A stretch of 64,000 nt of DNA from Rosa chinensis (Eukaryota > Streptophyta > Magnoliopsida > Rosales > Rosaceae). The stretch is taken from NCBI RefSeq assembly GCF_002994745.2, contig NC_037090.1, forward strand, positions 6,569,501 through 6,633,500, given 5' to 3'. Both the position numbers and the translations under genes were made by a program. The notes under the pieces are model-generated. The model was not told where the DNA came from. It was given only the letters and a program-made list of their open reading frames with translations, and did no database searches. Of this stretch, positions 29,306 through 40,162 are shown piece by piece (within the stretch, counting starts at the first letter, position 1; every line of letters starts with the position of its first letter).

Positions 29306-29810
29306 TGCTCTATTGTGTATCTTTTCCAGATTGGTGATTTCATAATGATGATGTTAAATGATTCAATCTCTCTGTCTCATTTATCTTGATGTCACCTGCA
29401 ATGCATAGAATTGCCTTGAATGTAGTATCTTTAATGTTCAACTAATATGATCCAACCAGACCAAACTAACTTGAGTAACTTCCCCAAACGCACAGTGAGG
29501 ACATAAATGTTCAATGGATTTCACATCTGCTCAACTGAAATGTTCATTTAAATGGGTCTGGTTTGGACATTGTCACATTGACACGTTTAGGTAAACAAGA
29601 ACCAACTAGAATACTGTTATTCCTTTTTGATGAAATTGTTGCACGCAGATCGGAGCATTGTATGTTTCGGCTATTTATAATCTTGTGTTTTTATATGTAT
29701 GTGTGACTACATGCCGTTTAGATATTTCTCGTCCTTGTAGAAGTGAGGAACCCTAATCACCAAACAATCCGTGAACGATGAAAACATCAGCTTGGTGTGA
29801 GTTTTGACTC
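29306..29810. repeat. Repeat R2 downstream of UMP-CMP kinase
   Basis: The partner of the repeat after ICP55, in the same orientation. Its matching blocks are spread over a longer interval, consistent with an insertion of roughly 150 bp or a deletion in the other copy. No ORF is supported. Confidence 0.5.
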
Positions 29811-29972
29811 ACAATCTTCATGGGGGTATTATAGGTTCATGAATCCAACATGATTGAATTCAGCAGATCAATACCAAGTGGAAAATGTATTTTATCAATC
29901 ACTTTTTGTAAACCCAAATTTTCTCCCCAAAGATTTGTAGTTGGCTACACGAAACTATGAAAATTTAACCAA

Positions 29973-30830
29973 CATGAGGGGTATCCTAGACTACATGGTA
30001 TGAAATCCAAACCGAACAACAATATCTTAACATTAACCATCAGAAAATGCTAAAAGATAGTCCTTTGCTGAAGTTAACAAAACGTCATTGTCTGATAAAT
30101 ACAAGGGTTAAGCTAGCTCACTTTGAAAGGAAACCCTACCAAAATCATGTCTCTGGGCTGTGGCAATGTTTTCTACCTCTATTGTTGAACAAATGTTCAT
30201 ATGTTCCTTCGGGGATATTTGATACAGATTTCGACCAAAATTATGTATATGACATGTACAAAACTCATTTCTATGATCTTAAGAGATATCAAAATTTAAA
30301 ATAAATAAAGCATTAAATGTCAACTAGTTATTTATTTTATTTTTTTTAACGAGATATGAGGTATTAAGTCAGTCTGGTTAAGTTAGCGAATTAGTAATAC
30401 ACATACCGAACCAATATTAAAACTGAGATCTACGAGGGTATTACAACAAACATAGACTAATCTTCCACCACAGATGTACGAACCCGAATGTCCCTCAACA
30501 TGAGGGTAATCCTAGACTTTATGGCATGAACTCCAAACCGTACAACAACATCTTAATCTTAACCCCCTAAGAAAATGCTAAAAGATAGTGACTATCTGAT
30601 AGTCTTTGCTTTGGCTTGTGTTAACAAACGTCCTTGTCTAATAAATACAAGGGGCAAGCGAGCTTATTTCGGAAGGAAACTATTGGTATAGTATGTATAT
30701 GACAAACGTTTTTCTACATCTATTGTTGAACAAATTTGTTCATTAGGAGACATTCGGATACGTAATTCGACTAAAATTATGTATATGACATGTACAAAGC
30801 TCATTTCCGATGATTTTAACAGATATCGAC
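29973..30830. repeat. Diverged ~330-bp direct duplication
   Basis: 29973-30298 and 30499-30830 are homologous in the same orientation. Shared strings include AAAATGCTAAAAGATAGT, TCTATTGTTGAACAAAT and TTATGTATATGACATGTAC. The copies differ by many substitutions and indels, so the event is not recent. A chance ORF at 30047-30304 in the first copy is not kept in the second, which argues against coding function. Confidence 0.75.
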
Positions 30831-30896
30831 CTTGAAAACAGCAAAACACTCATCCAGCAACAATGAATCCACATTTTCCCTTCTGGTATAGCCTTA

Positions 30897-31945
30897 GAGC
30901 AGATGCACCCATGTACTTATTGGGTGACTAATTAGGCAATTGTTAGCAAATGGGCAATGCACCAATGAAAAATTGCCCGACTAATTGCTGGGGCCTACGT
31001 GGGGACCAGCTGCCTAGGCAATTGGATGACCAATTCTTGCCCAACCGTTTGCCCGACTGATAGGGGCGGGCTCCACATCTTGCACAAATGTCATCGCTTG
31101 TAGACACAAATTTGGGAGATGGTTCTTTATTCACAATCGTTGGATCTCAATCCGATGGCTGTAATTAACTACCAATGGTAATCTTTCTTTTTTTCACCTA
31201 AAAATTAATTCAAAAGTTTAAAAAAAAATCTCAAATGTATTTCAAAAAATTCTGTAAGTACTCATTCTATTTCGTGATGGTCATAGAAATTTTTTTCCTG
31301 ATGATAACTACATGTATATTTTTTTATTGTGAACGATATCTGTGCTTGATATAAAATTTAATTTGTTAAAAAAGATTTATTCATTAATTTTTTATAGTAA
31401 TATTGTATGATTAATCTCATTATTAATTATTCAAATTATAAGTTTAACATTATTGAGAGTTAATAAATTATTCAAATTTGAAGTGTGACATGGTCAGTTA
31501 CATGGTCAGTTACGTGGTCAGTTACATGGTCAGTTACGTGACCAGTTACAGTTACTTGGTCAGTGACATAGTCAGTTACATGGTCAATTGACCAGTTACG
31601 TGGTCAGTTACGTGACCAGTTACAGTTACTTGGTCAGTGACATGGTCAGTTACATGGTCAGTTACGTGACCAGTTACATGACTACTTAATTAACATATGC
31701 ATTAATTTTTTATTAAATTAACATTGTATGATTATTCTAATTGTTAATTGTTTAGTTAATTAAATTATAAGTTTAATGAATTATTCAAATTTGAAGTGTG
31801 AATAGTGGATTGGCAGGCAAATTACCTTTCATTGGTGCATTGTATAAGCTGAAGGCAATTACCAATTTGAGATGAATAGTGGATTGGTAGTACCAATTTG
31901 GTTAGCAAATCAGCAATTGCCCTTAGTTCATGGGTGCATTTGCTC
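30897..31945. mobile_element. TIR transposon, Tourist/PIF-Harbinger-like, non-autonomous
   Basis: A 1049-bp element with inverted ends: GAGCAGATGCACCCATG on the left and its near-complement CATGGGTGCATTTGCTC on the right, one mismatch over 17 bp. It is flanked by the 3-bp duplication TTA (30894-30896 and 31946-31948), the TWA target typical of PIF/Harbinger. No transposase is encoded. The centre holds a minisatellite with diverged AT-rich direct repeats on either side (about 31385-31490 and 31703-31800). Confidence 0.75.
31488..31682. repeat. 12-bp minisatellite inside the TIR element
   Basis: About fifteen units of GTCAGTTACRTG, with ACCAGTTACAGTTACTTG variants that recur as a higher-order pattern of about 80-90 bp. 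Several units create TACGTG, a G-box-like core. It is confined to the transposon interior. Confidence 0.8.
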
Positions 31946-31948
31946 TTA

Positions 31949-32319
31949 TAGAACTTCATAACTGGTAGAGTGTTTCGAAAGAAACCTCCAAACTATATAA
32001 ATTATGAGGTGGGCCTGTCTGCCGATACTTGGCATGCAAAAATTTATTAGGTGATGGACTTATTGATGTAGGGGTGACCGTCTGCATTTTCCCCATCTCT
32101 CTCATCTCTCTGTAATCTGGACTTCTGGACATATCAAATAGATGTCAACTCCCATTAATAGGTCACCGTTCCCAACTATATACTACGTGGAGCACTACTA
32201 TTCGTTCTGAGCTTAACCCTGCTCTTCCCAACTTAACGCCATTACTCCTCCCAACCGTCTTGGACACATACCTCTAACCCCTCCCTACCCCTACTATTCA
32301 AGAAAACTACAATCTTCTG
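31949..32319. other. Spacer before the duplicated block
   Basis: I see no gene or recognisable element. It ends at the left breakpoint of the tandem duplication. Confidence 0.4.
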
Positions 32320-33011
32320 CCAAAAGAAATATCTCAAATAATTGCCAAACTGTTACTGCTCTTACATGACTTTAATTGAGCAACGCGGTTCAATTCTCAT
32401 TTAATTATAGAGAAAATTGTCCATACGGTATCTGAATTTTTTCTCTTTATAATTTTTGGTACCTGAACTTTAAAAAATATCACTACAGTATCTGAGGTTT
32501 TTTGCCCGACCGAAAATTGGTACATATGTCCGTTACCTCAGTTACGGAACTTGCCAACTGTCAATTTTGATCTTAAAATGACAAGTTTACCCTTTATTTA
32601 TTTTTTTTTTTTGTGAACCTTTTTTCCTCAGTTCTTTTTCCTTAATTCCTCTGGTTTTTTTTTTTTTTTTATAGTTTTTGTCCATTTACTCAATTTCTAG
32701 GGGATTTTTTTCCCACTTATCCCATTAAGTTTTTTTAATTCTCTCTTACCCAATACACTCTAAGGGAGTTTTCCCTAATACCCCCTTAAGATTTTTTGTT
32801 TGTTTTTAATTTTTTTTAATACCATTTTACCCCTCACCCCTTTGTTACTTAGAGAGAGAGATAGAGAAAATGGAAGAGAGAGAAACCATAGGAGACTTCG
32901 CCGGAGCCCGTCACCAGCCGCCGGAATCCGGTCACCAGTCGCCGGATTCCTGTCACAGGCTGCCACCCACCGGAATTTACTGAAAATCTCACCGGAAAGT
33001 TTTTTTTCCCC

Positions 33012-33306
33012 CAATAGACGTCTATTGCCCCCCAATGGACGACTATCAGCCATATATTGCCCCTCAATATACGTCTATTGCCCCCCCCCCCAATAGACGT
33101 CTATTGCTCTCCAATAGAACTTTCGGTCGCCGGAATTGAAACTAATTTCCTTAAATTTAGACAAATAAAATGTTGATTAAAGAAAAAAAACGATGAGATA
33201 ATATCGATTGAAAATATCTATTGCCCCCCAATAGACGTCTATTGCCCCTAATAGACATTTAATATACCTCTATTGCCCCAATAGAACTTTCTTTTTAAGC
33301 CAATAA
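33012..33306. repeat. Cluster of palindromes CAATAGACGTCTATTG
   Basis: Three perfect 16-bp palindromes at 33012-33027, 33091-33106 and 33229-33244. Decayed relatives lie at about 33065 and 33245-33290, linked by poly-C or CCCC spacers. Each centres on GACGTC, the palindromic core bound by bZIP factors. Function is not established. Confidence 0.75.
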
Positions 33307-33504
33307 CAAAAAAAATCATGCTTCTAAATTTTTTTTTTTTTTAACCAAGCTTCTGATACAACATTCAATAACAAAAAACCAAATGTCCAAAATCGAATCC
33401 TAATTCAAAACTCTGTCAAATCCAATCTATCCATAAATGAATAAGCCTTAGAATCCAATAACAGTCTGATCCTAAAATCAAAAACGAAATAGTGATTTGG
33501 GCAC

Positions 33505-33642
33505 CTAGAGAATTGATTTACGCTCCTGGATGCACTCCCGCAAGTACCCGGCGGCGATCATCTGCTCTGTGATGTTGAGGAGGTCAATCACCGTATCGGA
33601 GGGGATGAGATCGAGCTCCCGGAGGCTACCAGTGGACCTGTA
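33505..33642 (-). pseudogene. Captured exocyst EXO70 gene fragment
   Basis: Read on the minus strand, 46 codons match the N-terminal half of the conserved EXO70 domain: YRSTGSLRELDLIPSDTVID, then a segment ending MIAAGYLRECIQ and a short ERKSIL before a stop. Typical EXO70 proteins carry an RSTSSIREIDLIP..A...L..IA.RMI.AGY..EC segment here. Upstream minus-strand sequence to about 33780 may belong to the same gene. It lacks the rest of the roughly 600-residue protein and lies within the 2.6-kb insertion, so it is a gene fragment carried by a transposon. Confidence 0.7.
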
Positions 33643-34721
33643 GCTGAAGGTGTTTGATGAATCGCCGCAGCGGATGAGGACTTGGGAGTGGAACCGCCGT
33701 CATCGTTGGCGGAGAAGTCGTTGACTTCGAATTCGGCACTGTGATCTGCTGAGAAGTGGTGGCTGGAGGAGGCGAAGGAGCCTGGTCAACATCCCCAATC
33801 TCTTATTCATTTCCTTTAGGTTCAGCATTCTTCCGATCTGGATTAGGACCAGCCAGTCGTCGAGGTCGACTCCGATCTGGACCGAGTCGTCGAGGTCGAT
33901 TCCTCTGGTGACGACGCTGTGGTGGGTGGCCCGAGTCTGGAGGAGAGAGGTAGATTGCCTGGGTCGAGCACCAGAGCTGGAGATGGCCTGGGTCGTGTGC
34001 CTGAGCCGGAGGTCAGTAGGAAGGGAGGGAGAGAGATATCGGGACTAGCTAGAGAGAGATTGATATTGAGTGGTAGTGGTTGTAATTATTTAATTGACTT
34101 GAGGGTAAAATGGTCATTTTGTGTGAAATTGTGTATGTGAGAAAAAAAATCTGTTGTTGGGGTAAGTGGGAAAAGTTTGGCTCATTTTGGTGCTTTTGGG
34201 CAAAAACCCTTTTTTTTTCCTAAAAATATATAGAGAACTAGCTCATTGACAGAATCAACTCTTCGTTGATGTACGGTAAGGCGTCGATGATCTTGGGCGT
34301 TGGTTAAGGGGTTGAGGCTTCTCCACCTCTGCAATTGAGAAGGAAGAGAGTGAAATAGGGTTCTCCACCTCCAACGCCTTTGGTTCCATCTCCACCTCCG
34401 CTGTCTCCACCACCACCAGAATTCCATCACTTTCTTCATTCCAATCCATATCGTAGCCAATTCTAATCAAATGTGTGTCCCAACAACTAACAGGACCTAA
34501 TTCAATTGTATTGTAACCAAGAACAAAAAAATCGATCTTGATTGATTCCTTGAAATTATACATAAAACCCTTTCGCGGATAAGGAGAAGTTGGTGCGACG
34601 GGGACATGGTAGTCCTGATGGTGGCAGTTGGTGACCGTAGAGGTCGGGATTATACCGATCATAGAGACTAAAGGATTCCGCCGCTAGTTGGTGTCGGGGT
34701 CCGATTGCCCCACTCACCAAG

Positions 34722-34729
<8 letters not shown>

Positions 34730-34761
<32 letters not shown>
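34730..34761. repeat. (TC)n microsatellite
   Basis: About 16 TC units inside the 2.6-kb insertion. Long ORFs crossing it on both strands owe their openness to this repeat. Confidence 0.8.
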
Positions 34762-34771
<10 letters not shown>

Positions 34772-35270
34772 GTTCTTCGTTCTTCCTCTTTCCAGATCAA
34801 AGATCCAAGATGCAATTTGAAGAAACAAAAACAACCCAGAACTGAAATCAATCAAAACCCAAAAATCAAAACACACCACCACATTTCTATTAAATCAATA
34901 CACAAAAACAAAAGTAATCCCCGTTCCAATTTCATAAAATTTCCAAAAAATCAAATCTAAAAGTCTTTGAATTTTTGTTCTCGCTCTCTGCATACGATCA
35001 TCGTGAGCTACTGCTTCCCTTAATTATATATAATCAGGCAATATATATATTTTAGTTGAGATATGAGTTTAAGTTTAATTTTCGTGTTTAATAATAGTGT
35101 ATTTACAAATTGTCCTACATATCTTAGATTCATTATGAATTTTCTTTCTAAAAAAAGAGAGAACATGAGCTACCATTAGATTGATTGCCCTCACCAAAGT
35201 ATCGTTAAATTTGTGAAGTCAAAATTGGGCAGATGATATTAATAATCCTTGAAATAAAAAAGTAAGAAAT

Positions 35271-35488
35271 TGTTTAAGGAAAACCTAATTTGTGTTTAGC
35301 CCAAACTCTAGGTTACTTGACCTAGTGGTAATAGGATTTAATTAGAAGGAACTAGAATCCTAATCAATGTAGAATTACTTTCCTTGTATGATTGAGATTC
35401 TATGCATTGTAATCCTCTATATAAAGAGGCCCCTATTATCAATGAGAATACACAGCAATTATCTCTCAATTTCTGATTGCCTACCACA
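35271..35488 (+). repeat. 5' LTR, copia copy 1
   Basis: Starts TGTTTAAGGA and ends CTACCACA. The promoter box CTCTATATAAAGAGG, itself a short palindrome, lies near 35417-35431. Confidence 0.9.
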
Positions 35489-35699
35489 CGTTATCAGCAC
35501 GAAACACTAACCCTGAAACCTAATATTCGTAGCCTTCAAACCCCAGAAACCTCCGCCACCCACCTTGAAGCTCTCACCCCCAGAACCCAGAACCGGCGAC
35601 GAAGACCCCTGAACCGGCCGGAAAATATTCGAACAGGCCCCCGGAAATACCCATATCCCCTCTGCCCGGTTCGGAGCTTTCCTCCCTGCCTATTGCTAC

Positions 35700-38600
35700 C
35701 CATGATTGCTCCTCCTGGTGACCATGACGCCACACACATCAACTTCCATGGCTCTAACGCCATAATGGGCGATGTAGTCACACACTTTGCTTCTAATAGT
35801 GCTACGGACGCTCAGGCCCAACCAAAATCCTCATTGGTTGCTTCTAAGGCCCCTCGCTCTTTCTGCAAAGCCTGTTCCTTCGGGAAATTAGGACCGAGAC
35901 CGTCCTACGCAAAGGATCCCAAAATACTCATTCCGTTCTTACAGAGAATCCAAGGGGATATCTGTGGACCAATTCAACCATCATGCAGACCTTTTAAATA
36001 CTTTATGGTATTGGTTGATGCGTCGACACGCTGGTCACATGTTGCGTTATTGTCCACTCGAAATGCTGCTTATGCTAAACTCCTCGCCCAGATTATCTGT
36101 CTATGGGCTCACTACCCTGACCACCCTATTAAGTCGATTCGACTTGATAATGCTGGGGAGTTTACATCGAAAACATTCGATGACTATTACATGTCACTTG
36201 GGATTGATGTAGAGCATCTAGTTCCCCATGTTCATACCCAAAATGGTCTCGCAGAAGCCGCTATCAAACCACTACAGCTGATAGCACGGACATTGGTTAT
36301 GCGCACCAATCTCCCTGTTTCTGCTTGGGGATATGCAATATTGCATGCAGCGACACTCATTCGTCTACGACCCACTGCAACCCAATCCTACTCTGCGTTA
36401 CAGCTAGTGACTGGATACGAACCTGATATCTCGCATTTACGCATTTTTGGGTGTACCATCTATGTGCCTATTACGCCGCCACAACGTACTAAGATGGGTC
36501 CACAACGACGAATGGGCATCTATGTTGGATTTGAATCTCCAACCATTGTCCGCTATCTTGAATCCTTGACAGGCGATCTCTTTACCTCTAGATTTGCGGA
36601 TTGTCACTTTGATGAGACAGTCTTCCCATCGTTAGGGGAGATAAGAACACAGATGTTCAACAGGAACGACAGGAATTGTCGTGGTCTGTCCCCACTATGT
36701 CTCATCATGATCCCCGTACCGCACAGTCCAAACTTGAAGTGCGAAGAATAATCGAGCTCCAGAACGTAGCAGACACTCTGCCTGATGCGTTTTCTGATGT
36801 TGCCAAAGTGGCAAAATCACACATACCTGCTGCAAACGTGCCTGCAAGGATCGATGTCCCAAATACTGGACATCACGCCCCCCTGTGACACCAGGAGATG
36901 GCGCCATTGCCCAACATGGCAATGATGTGGCATCTATGGCCGCAGGTCCCGCAAGAAAGGGCGGTAGACCAATTGGTTCGAAGGATACTCGCCCTAGAAA
37001 GAAGGCGAATGAGGCACAGATAAATCCTTTGATCATCGATACTCAAAATCCGTCCCATGAGAATGTTCCGGATTATGGTTATGTCCATGAGACATCATTG
37101 GGGGACGCCTCAATGTCAGAACCTATCCCTGAGAACGTAGAGATCTCTGTTAATTACACTAGTGTAGATGGGACGTGGGAAAGAAACTCCATCATCATTG
37201 ATGATGTATTCGCGTATTCAGTGGCGCGTGAGATTATTGAGACCGATGACATCGAACCACGCTCCGTTGATGAATGCCAACGTAGAGCCGATTGGCCAAA
37301 GTGGAAAAATGCGATCCAGACAGAATTTGATTCTCTAGCGAAAAGAAAGGTATTCGGACCGGTTGTGCCAATACCGCCCAACACCAAACCAGTTGGTCAC
37401 AAATGGGTATTCGTTAGAAAGCGTAATGAGAAAAACGAGATTGTAAGATACAAAGCTTGCCTGGTGGCGCAAGGTTTCTCACAACGCCCTGGAATCGACT
37501 ACGAGGAGGCTTATTCTCCCGTAATGGACGTCATTACGTTCCGCTACCTTGTCAGTTTGGTAGTTTCCGAAAAAACTGAATATGCAGCTTATGGATGTGG
37601 TTACTGCGTATCTATATGGAGATCTAGATACAGAGATATACATGAAGATTCCAGATGGAATTCAGTTACCCAAATCAAGTGGCTCTAAACCACGGAGCGC
37701 GTTTGCGATTAGATTGAAACGCTCACTATATGGATTAAAACAATCCAGACGGATGTGGTATAACCGTCTAAGTGACTACTTGATTGGAAATGGATATGTC
37801 AACAATGAACTATGCCCATGTGTGTTCATAAAAAGGACAAGTTCCGAATTTGCAATAGTAGCGGTTTATGTCGATGACATGAACATAATTGGCACCCTTA
37901 AAGAGTTAAGGGAAACCGCTGAACACTTGAAATCCGAGTTTGAGATGAAAGATCTTAGGAAAACACGGTTTTGCCTCGGTTTAGAACTCGAGCACCGTAG
38001 AGATGGTAATCTGATTCATCAATCAGCTTATATCCAAAAGATGCTTAGGCATTTCAACACTGATAAGATTAAGCCTTCAAGCACCCCAATGGTCGTCCGT
38101 AGTCTTGATCCAAAGAATGATCCATTCAGTCCAAAAGATGACGACGAAGAAGTGCTAGAGGCAGAAGTGCCATATCTAAGTGCAATAGGCGCATTGTTGT
38201 ACTTAGCACAATGCACAAGACCGGATATCTCATTCGCAGTGAACTTGCTAGCTAGATATAGCTCTGCGCCAACACGACGCCATTGGACTGGTGTTAAAGA
38301 TATCTTTCGATACCTAAGTGGTACGATTGATATGGGCTTGTTCTATCCCTATAGAGAGATGATGGATTCAGACCCATCAAGTGCTAGGGACGCTACACAT
38401 GGTGGATTGCGTTCCCTATCCCCAACCCAAAACGATATAAGTGTTTTGGAAGGTTTTGCTGATGTTGGGTACCTCTCTGACCCACACAAAGGTCGCTCCC
38501 AAATTGATTATGTTTTCACCATGGGAAATACCGCGATATCTTGGAGGTCTACAAAGCAGACCTTAGTCGCTACCTCTTCGAATCATGCAGAGATTATTGC

Positions 38601-38946
38601 TCTTCACGAAGCAGTCTGTGAATGTATATGGCTTCGATCCATAGTTACGTATGTTCGAAGCAATTGTGGTTTGAAGTCTACCACAGATGAGCCAACGAGC
38701 ATATATGAGGATAATGCTGCTTGCATTGAACAAATGAAGCAAGGCTACATCAAAGGCGACAACACCAAGCATATATCGCCTAAATTCTTCTACAATCAGC
38801 AACAACAGAAGCTCCTCAAGATCAAAGTGAACCAGGTCCAATCTGAGGACAATGTGGCAGACTTGTTTACTAAGACATTGCCCAAATCCACGTTCGAGAA
38901 ACATGTGGCAAGAATTGGCTTGCGGAAATTATCTGAACTCCCATGA
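35700..38946 (+). pseudogene. Copia copy 1 pol (integrase, RT, RNase H)
   Basis: The integrase core is recognisable: FCKACSFGK, GDICGPI, VDASTRWSHV, the catalytic DNAGEF and a VHTQNGLAEA site. The frame shifts near 36636 (a G-run one base shorter than in copy 3), again near 36880, and once more near 37575 in an A-run. RT follows with WVFVRKRNEK, DVVTAYLYGDLD and YVDDMNIIG, then RNase H with FADVGYLSDPHKGRSQ. It ends at KLSELP in an ORF of over 450 codons. Non-functional as read, but only mildly decayed. Confidence 0.88.
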
Positions 38947-39138
38947 TCGTAGTCATCAGGGGGAGGCGCAGACATCAGGGGGAGATGTCTACATGTTCGT
39001 CTCCAATCGTGAAGGGTGTGTTGTGCTCTTTTTCCCCTTCGACCGAGGTTATTTTTGTCCCACTGGGTTTTTGTTACTCGGCAAGGTTTTTAACGAGGCA
39101 ACGAGAGAAGCACCGCGTTTGGACAACACAAGAGAGAG

Positions 39139-39356
39139 TGTTTAAGGAAAACCTAATTTGTGTTTAGCCCAAACTCTAGGTTACTTGACCTAGTGGTAAT
39201 AAGATTTAATTAGAAGGATCTAGAATCCTAATCAATGTAGAATTAATTTCCTTGTATGATTGAGATTCTATGCATTGTAATCCTCTATATAAAGAGGCCC
39301 ATATTATCAATGAGAATATACAGCAATTATCTCTTAATTTCTGATTCCCTACAACA
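39139..39356 (+). repeat. 3' LTR, copia copy 1
   Basis: Same length as the 5' LTR, starting TGTTTAAGGA and ending CTACAACA, followed at once by the GAAAT target duplication. Confidence 0.9.
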
Positions 39357-39664
39357 GAAATAAAATTAAAAAAAAGTCTTTATCTGGGTAAAGTACTCTG
39401 CCCTATCTATGCCGCAATCTAAAAAAAAAAGGTCACGTCTTTAAACACAACCAAATGGCTTATTAGCAATTGTTGTGATACAGGAGGGCAACAGTAGAGT
39501 GGCTTTTTTGATAATTTGGAGAACCGACAAGGGCAAAGTTCTAACTCCTCAACTATATGAATCCCACCTCTCTAAACACAGGTCTCATCCTCACCTTTGT
39601 TCACACACTCAAGCACATTTCAAAAACCAAACATCACAAAAAGGGCTCCAAAGTTTTCACAAGA

Positions 39665-40162
39665 ATGTCTCTTATAACTGACGAGGTGAGAGCCAAGGCT
39701 GATGAGTTCTACCAAGGTGATGCTATCTGCCAGGAGAAGTCAAAGTTCTTGCTCACAGAGAAGGGTCTCCCCAATGGGCTTCTGCCCATGAAGGACATGG
39801 TGGAATGTGGCTACATCAAAGAGACTGGCTTTGTTTGGCTCAAGCAGAAGAAGAGCACCACCCACAAGTTTGAGAAGGTTGGGAGGCTGGCGAGCTATGC
39901 AACTGAGATCACAGCCACTGTTGTGAAAGGCAAGATCAGTAAGCTGACTGGAGTCAAGACCAAGGAGCTCTTGGTCTGGGTGTCACTCAGTGACATCTAT
40001 TTGGATGACCCCCCAACTGGAAAGATCACCTTCAAGTCTCCTACAGGGCTATTCAGGACATTTCCTGCCTCGGCTTTCGAGCTTGATGGACCTGATGGTG
40101 GCAAGGCAATGGAGGTCAATGAGGAGGAGGTCAAGGACGTCCCCGGAGCTGTGGAGGTCTAG
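39665..40162 (+). CDS. DUF538 family protein, copy A
   Basis: A single exon of 165 aa with the complete DUF538 fold: ICQEKSKFLLTEKGLPNGLLP, the ETGFVWLKQKKSTTHKFEKVG strand pair and KITFKSPTGLFRTFP. The ATG giving MSLITDEVRAKADEFY matches the usual family start; an in-frame ATG at 39557 would add an unlikely 36 residues. DUF538 proteins are plant-specific and linked to trichome development and stress (SVB group). Biochemical function is uncertain. Relative to copy B it has FY-Q versus LY-H, K versus M, E versus D and V versus E changes, and keeps five residues (VNEEE) near the C-terminus. Its expected Arabidopsis counterpart by position is AT1G09310. Confidence 0.92.
   Translation: MSLITDEVRAKADEFYQGDAICQEKSKFLLTEKGLPNGLLPMKDMVECGYIKETGFVWLKQKKSTTHKFEKVGRLASYATEITATVVKGKISKLTGVKTKELLVWVSLSDIYLDDPPTGKITFKSPTGLFRTFPASAFELDGPDGGKAMEVNEEEVKDVPGAVEV

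Larger units (their letters stand above)
32410..35019. mobile_element. 2.6-kb insertion with 9-bp TSD, MULE-like
   Basis: In copy B the site reads once as TTAATTATA (51109-51117). In copy A the same 9-mer occurs on both sides of this insertion (32401-32409 and 35020-35028). A 9-bp duplication is characteristic of Mutator-like elements. Clear terminal inverted repeats are not visible at these edges, so it may be a non-TIR MULE or a composite. Inside are T-rich low-complexity tracts, repeated 16-bp palindromes, a minus-strand EXO70 fragment and a TC microsatellite. There is no transposase. Confidence 0.55.
35271..39356 (+). mobile_element. Ty1-copia element copy 1, internally deleted
   Basis: 4.09 kb with 218-bp LTRs of equal length (35271-35488 and 39139-39356), TG...CA ends and a perfect 5-bp target duplication GAAAT on both sides. 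The LTRs differ at about eight positions by eye. The PBS region after the 5' LTR reads CGTTATCAGCACGAA, also found in copy 3. Gag, protease and the gag-pol spacer are missing: the leader joins the pre-integrase region near 35700. The RT has YVDDMN and the integrase family features match copies 2 and 3. It inserted into copy A of the duplication after it formed, since copy B has the empty site. Confidence 0.92.

Noticed and set aside
30047..30304. 85-codon ORF as a small gene
   Set aside because: Its duplicate at 30499-30830 does not keep the frame.
31488..31682. CRISPR-like regular repeats
   Set aside because: The units are 12-bp tandem repeats without unique spacers, in a plant nuclear context; this is a minisatellite.
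34255..34882. Minus-strand ORFs of over 100 codons
   Set aside because: They are kept open by the TC/GA microsatellite and low-complexity DNA in the 2.6-kb insertion. No domain was recognised.
39557..39664. In-frame upstream ATG extending DUF538 copy A
   Set aside because: In copy B the matching leader has no equivalent ATG start (ATGAATCC is out of frame after an indel), and the family normally begins at MSLITDE-like sequence.
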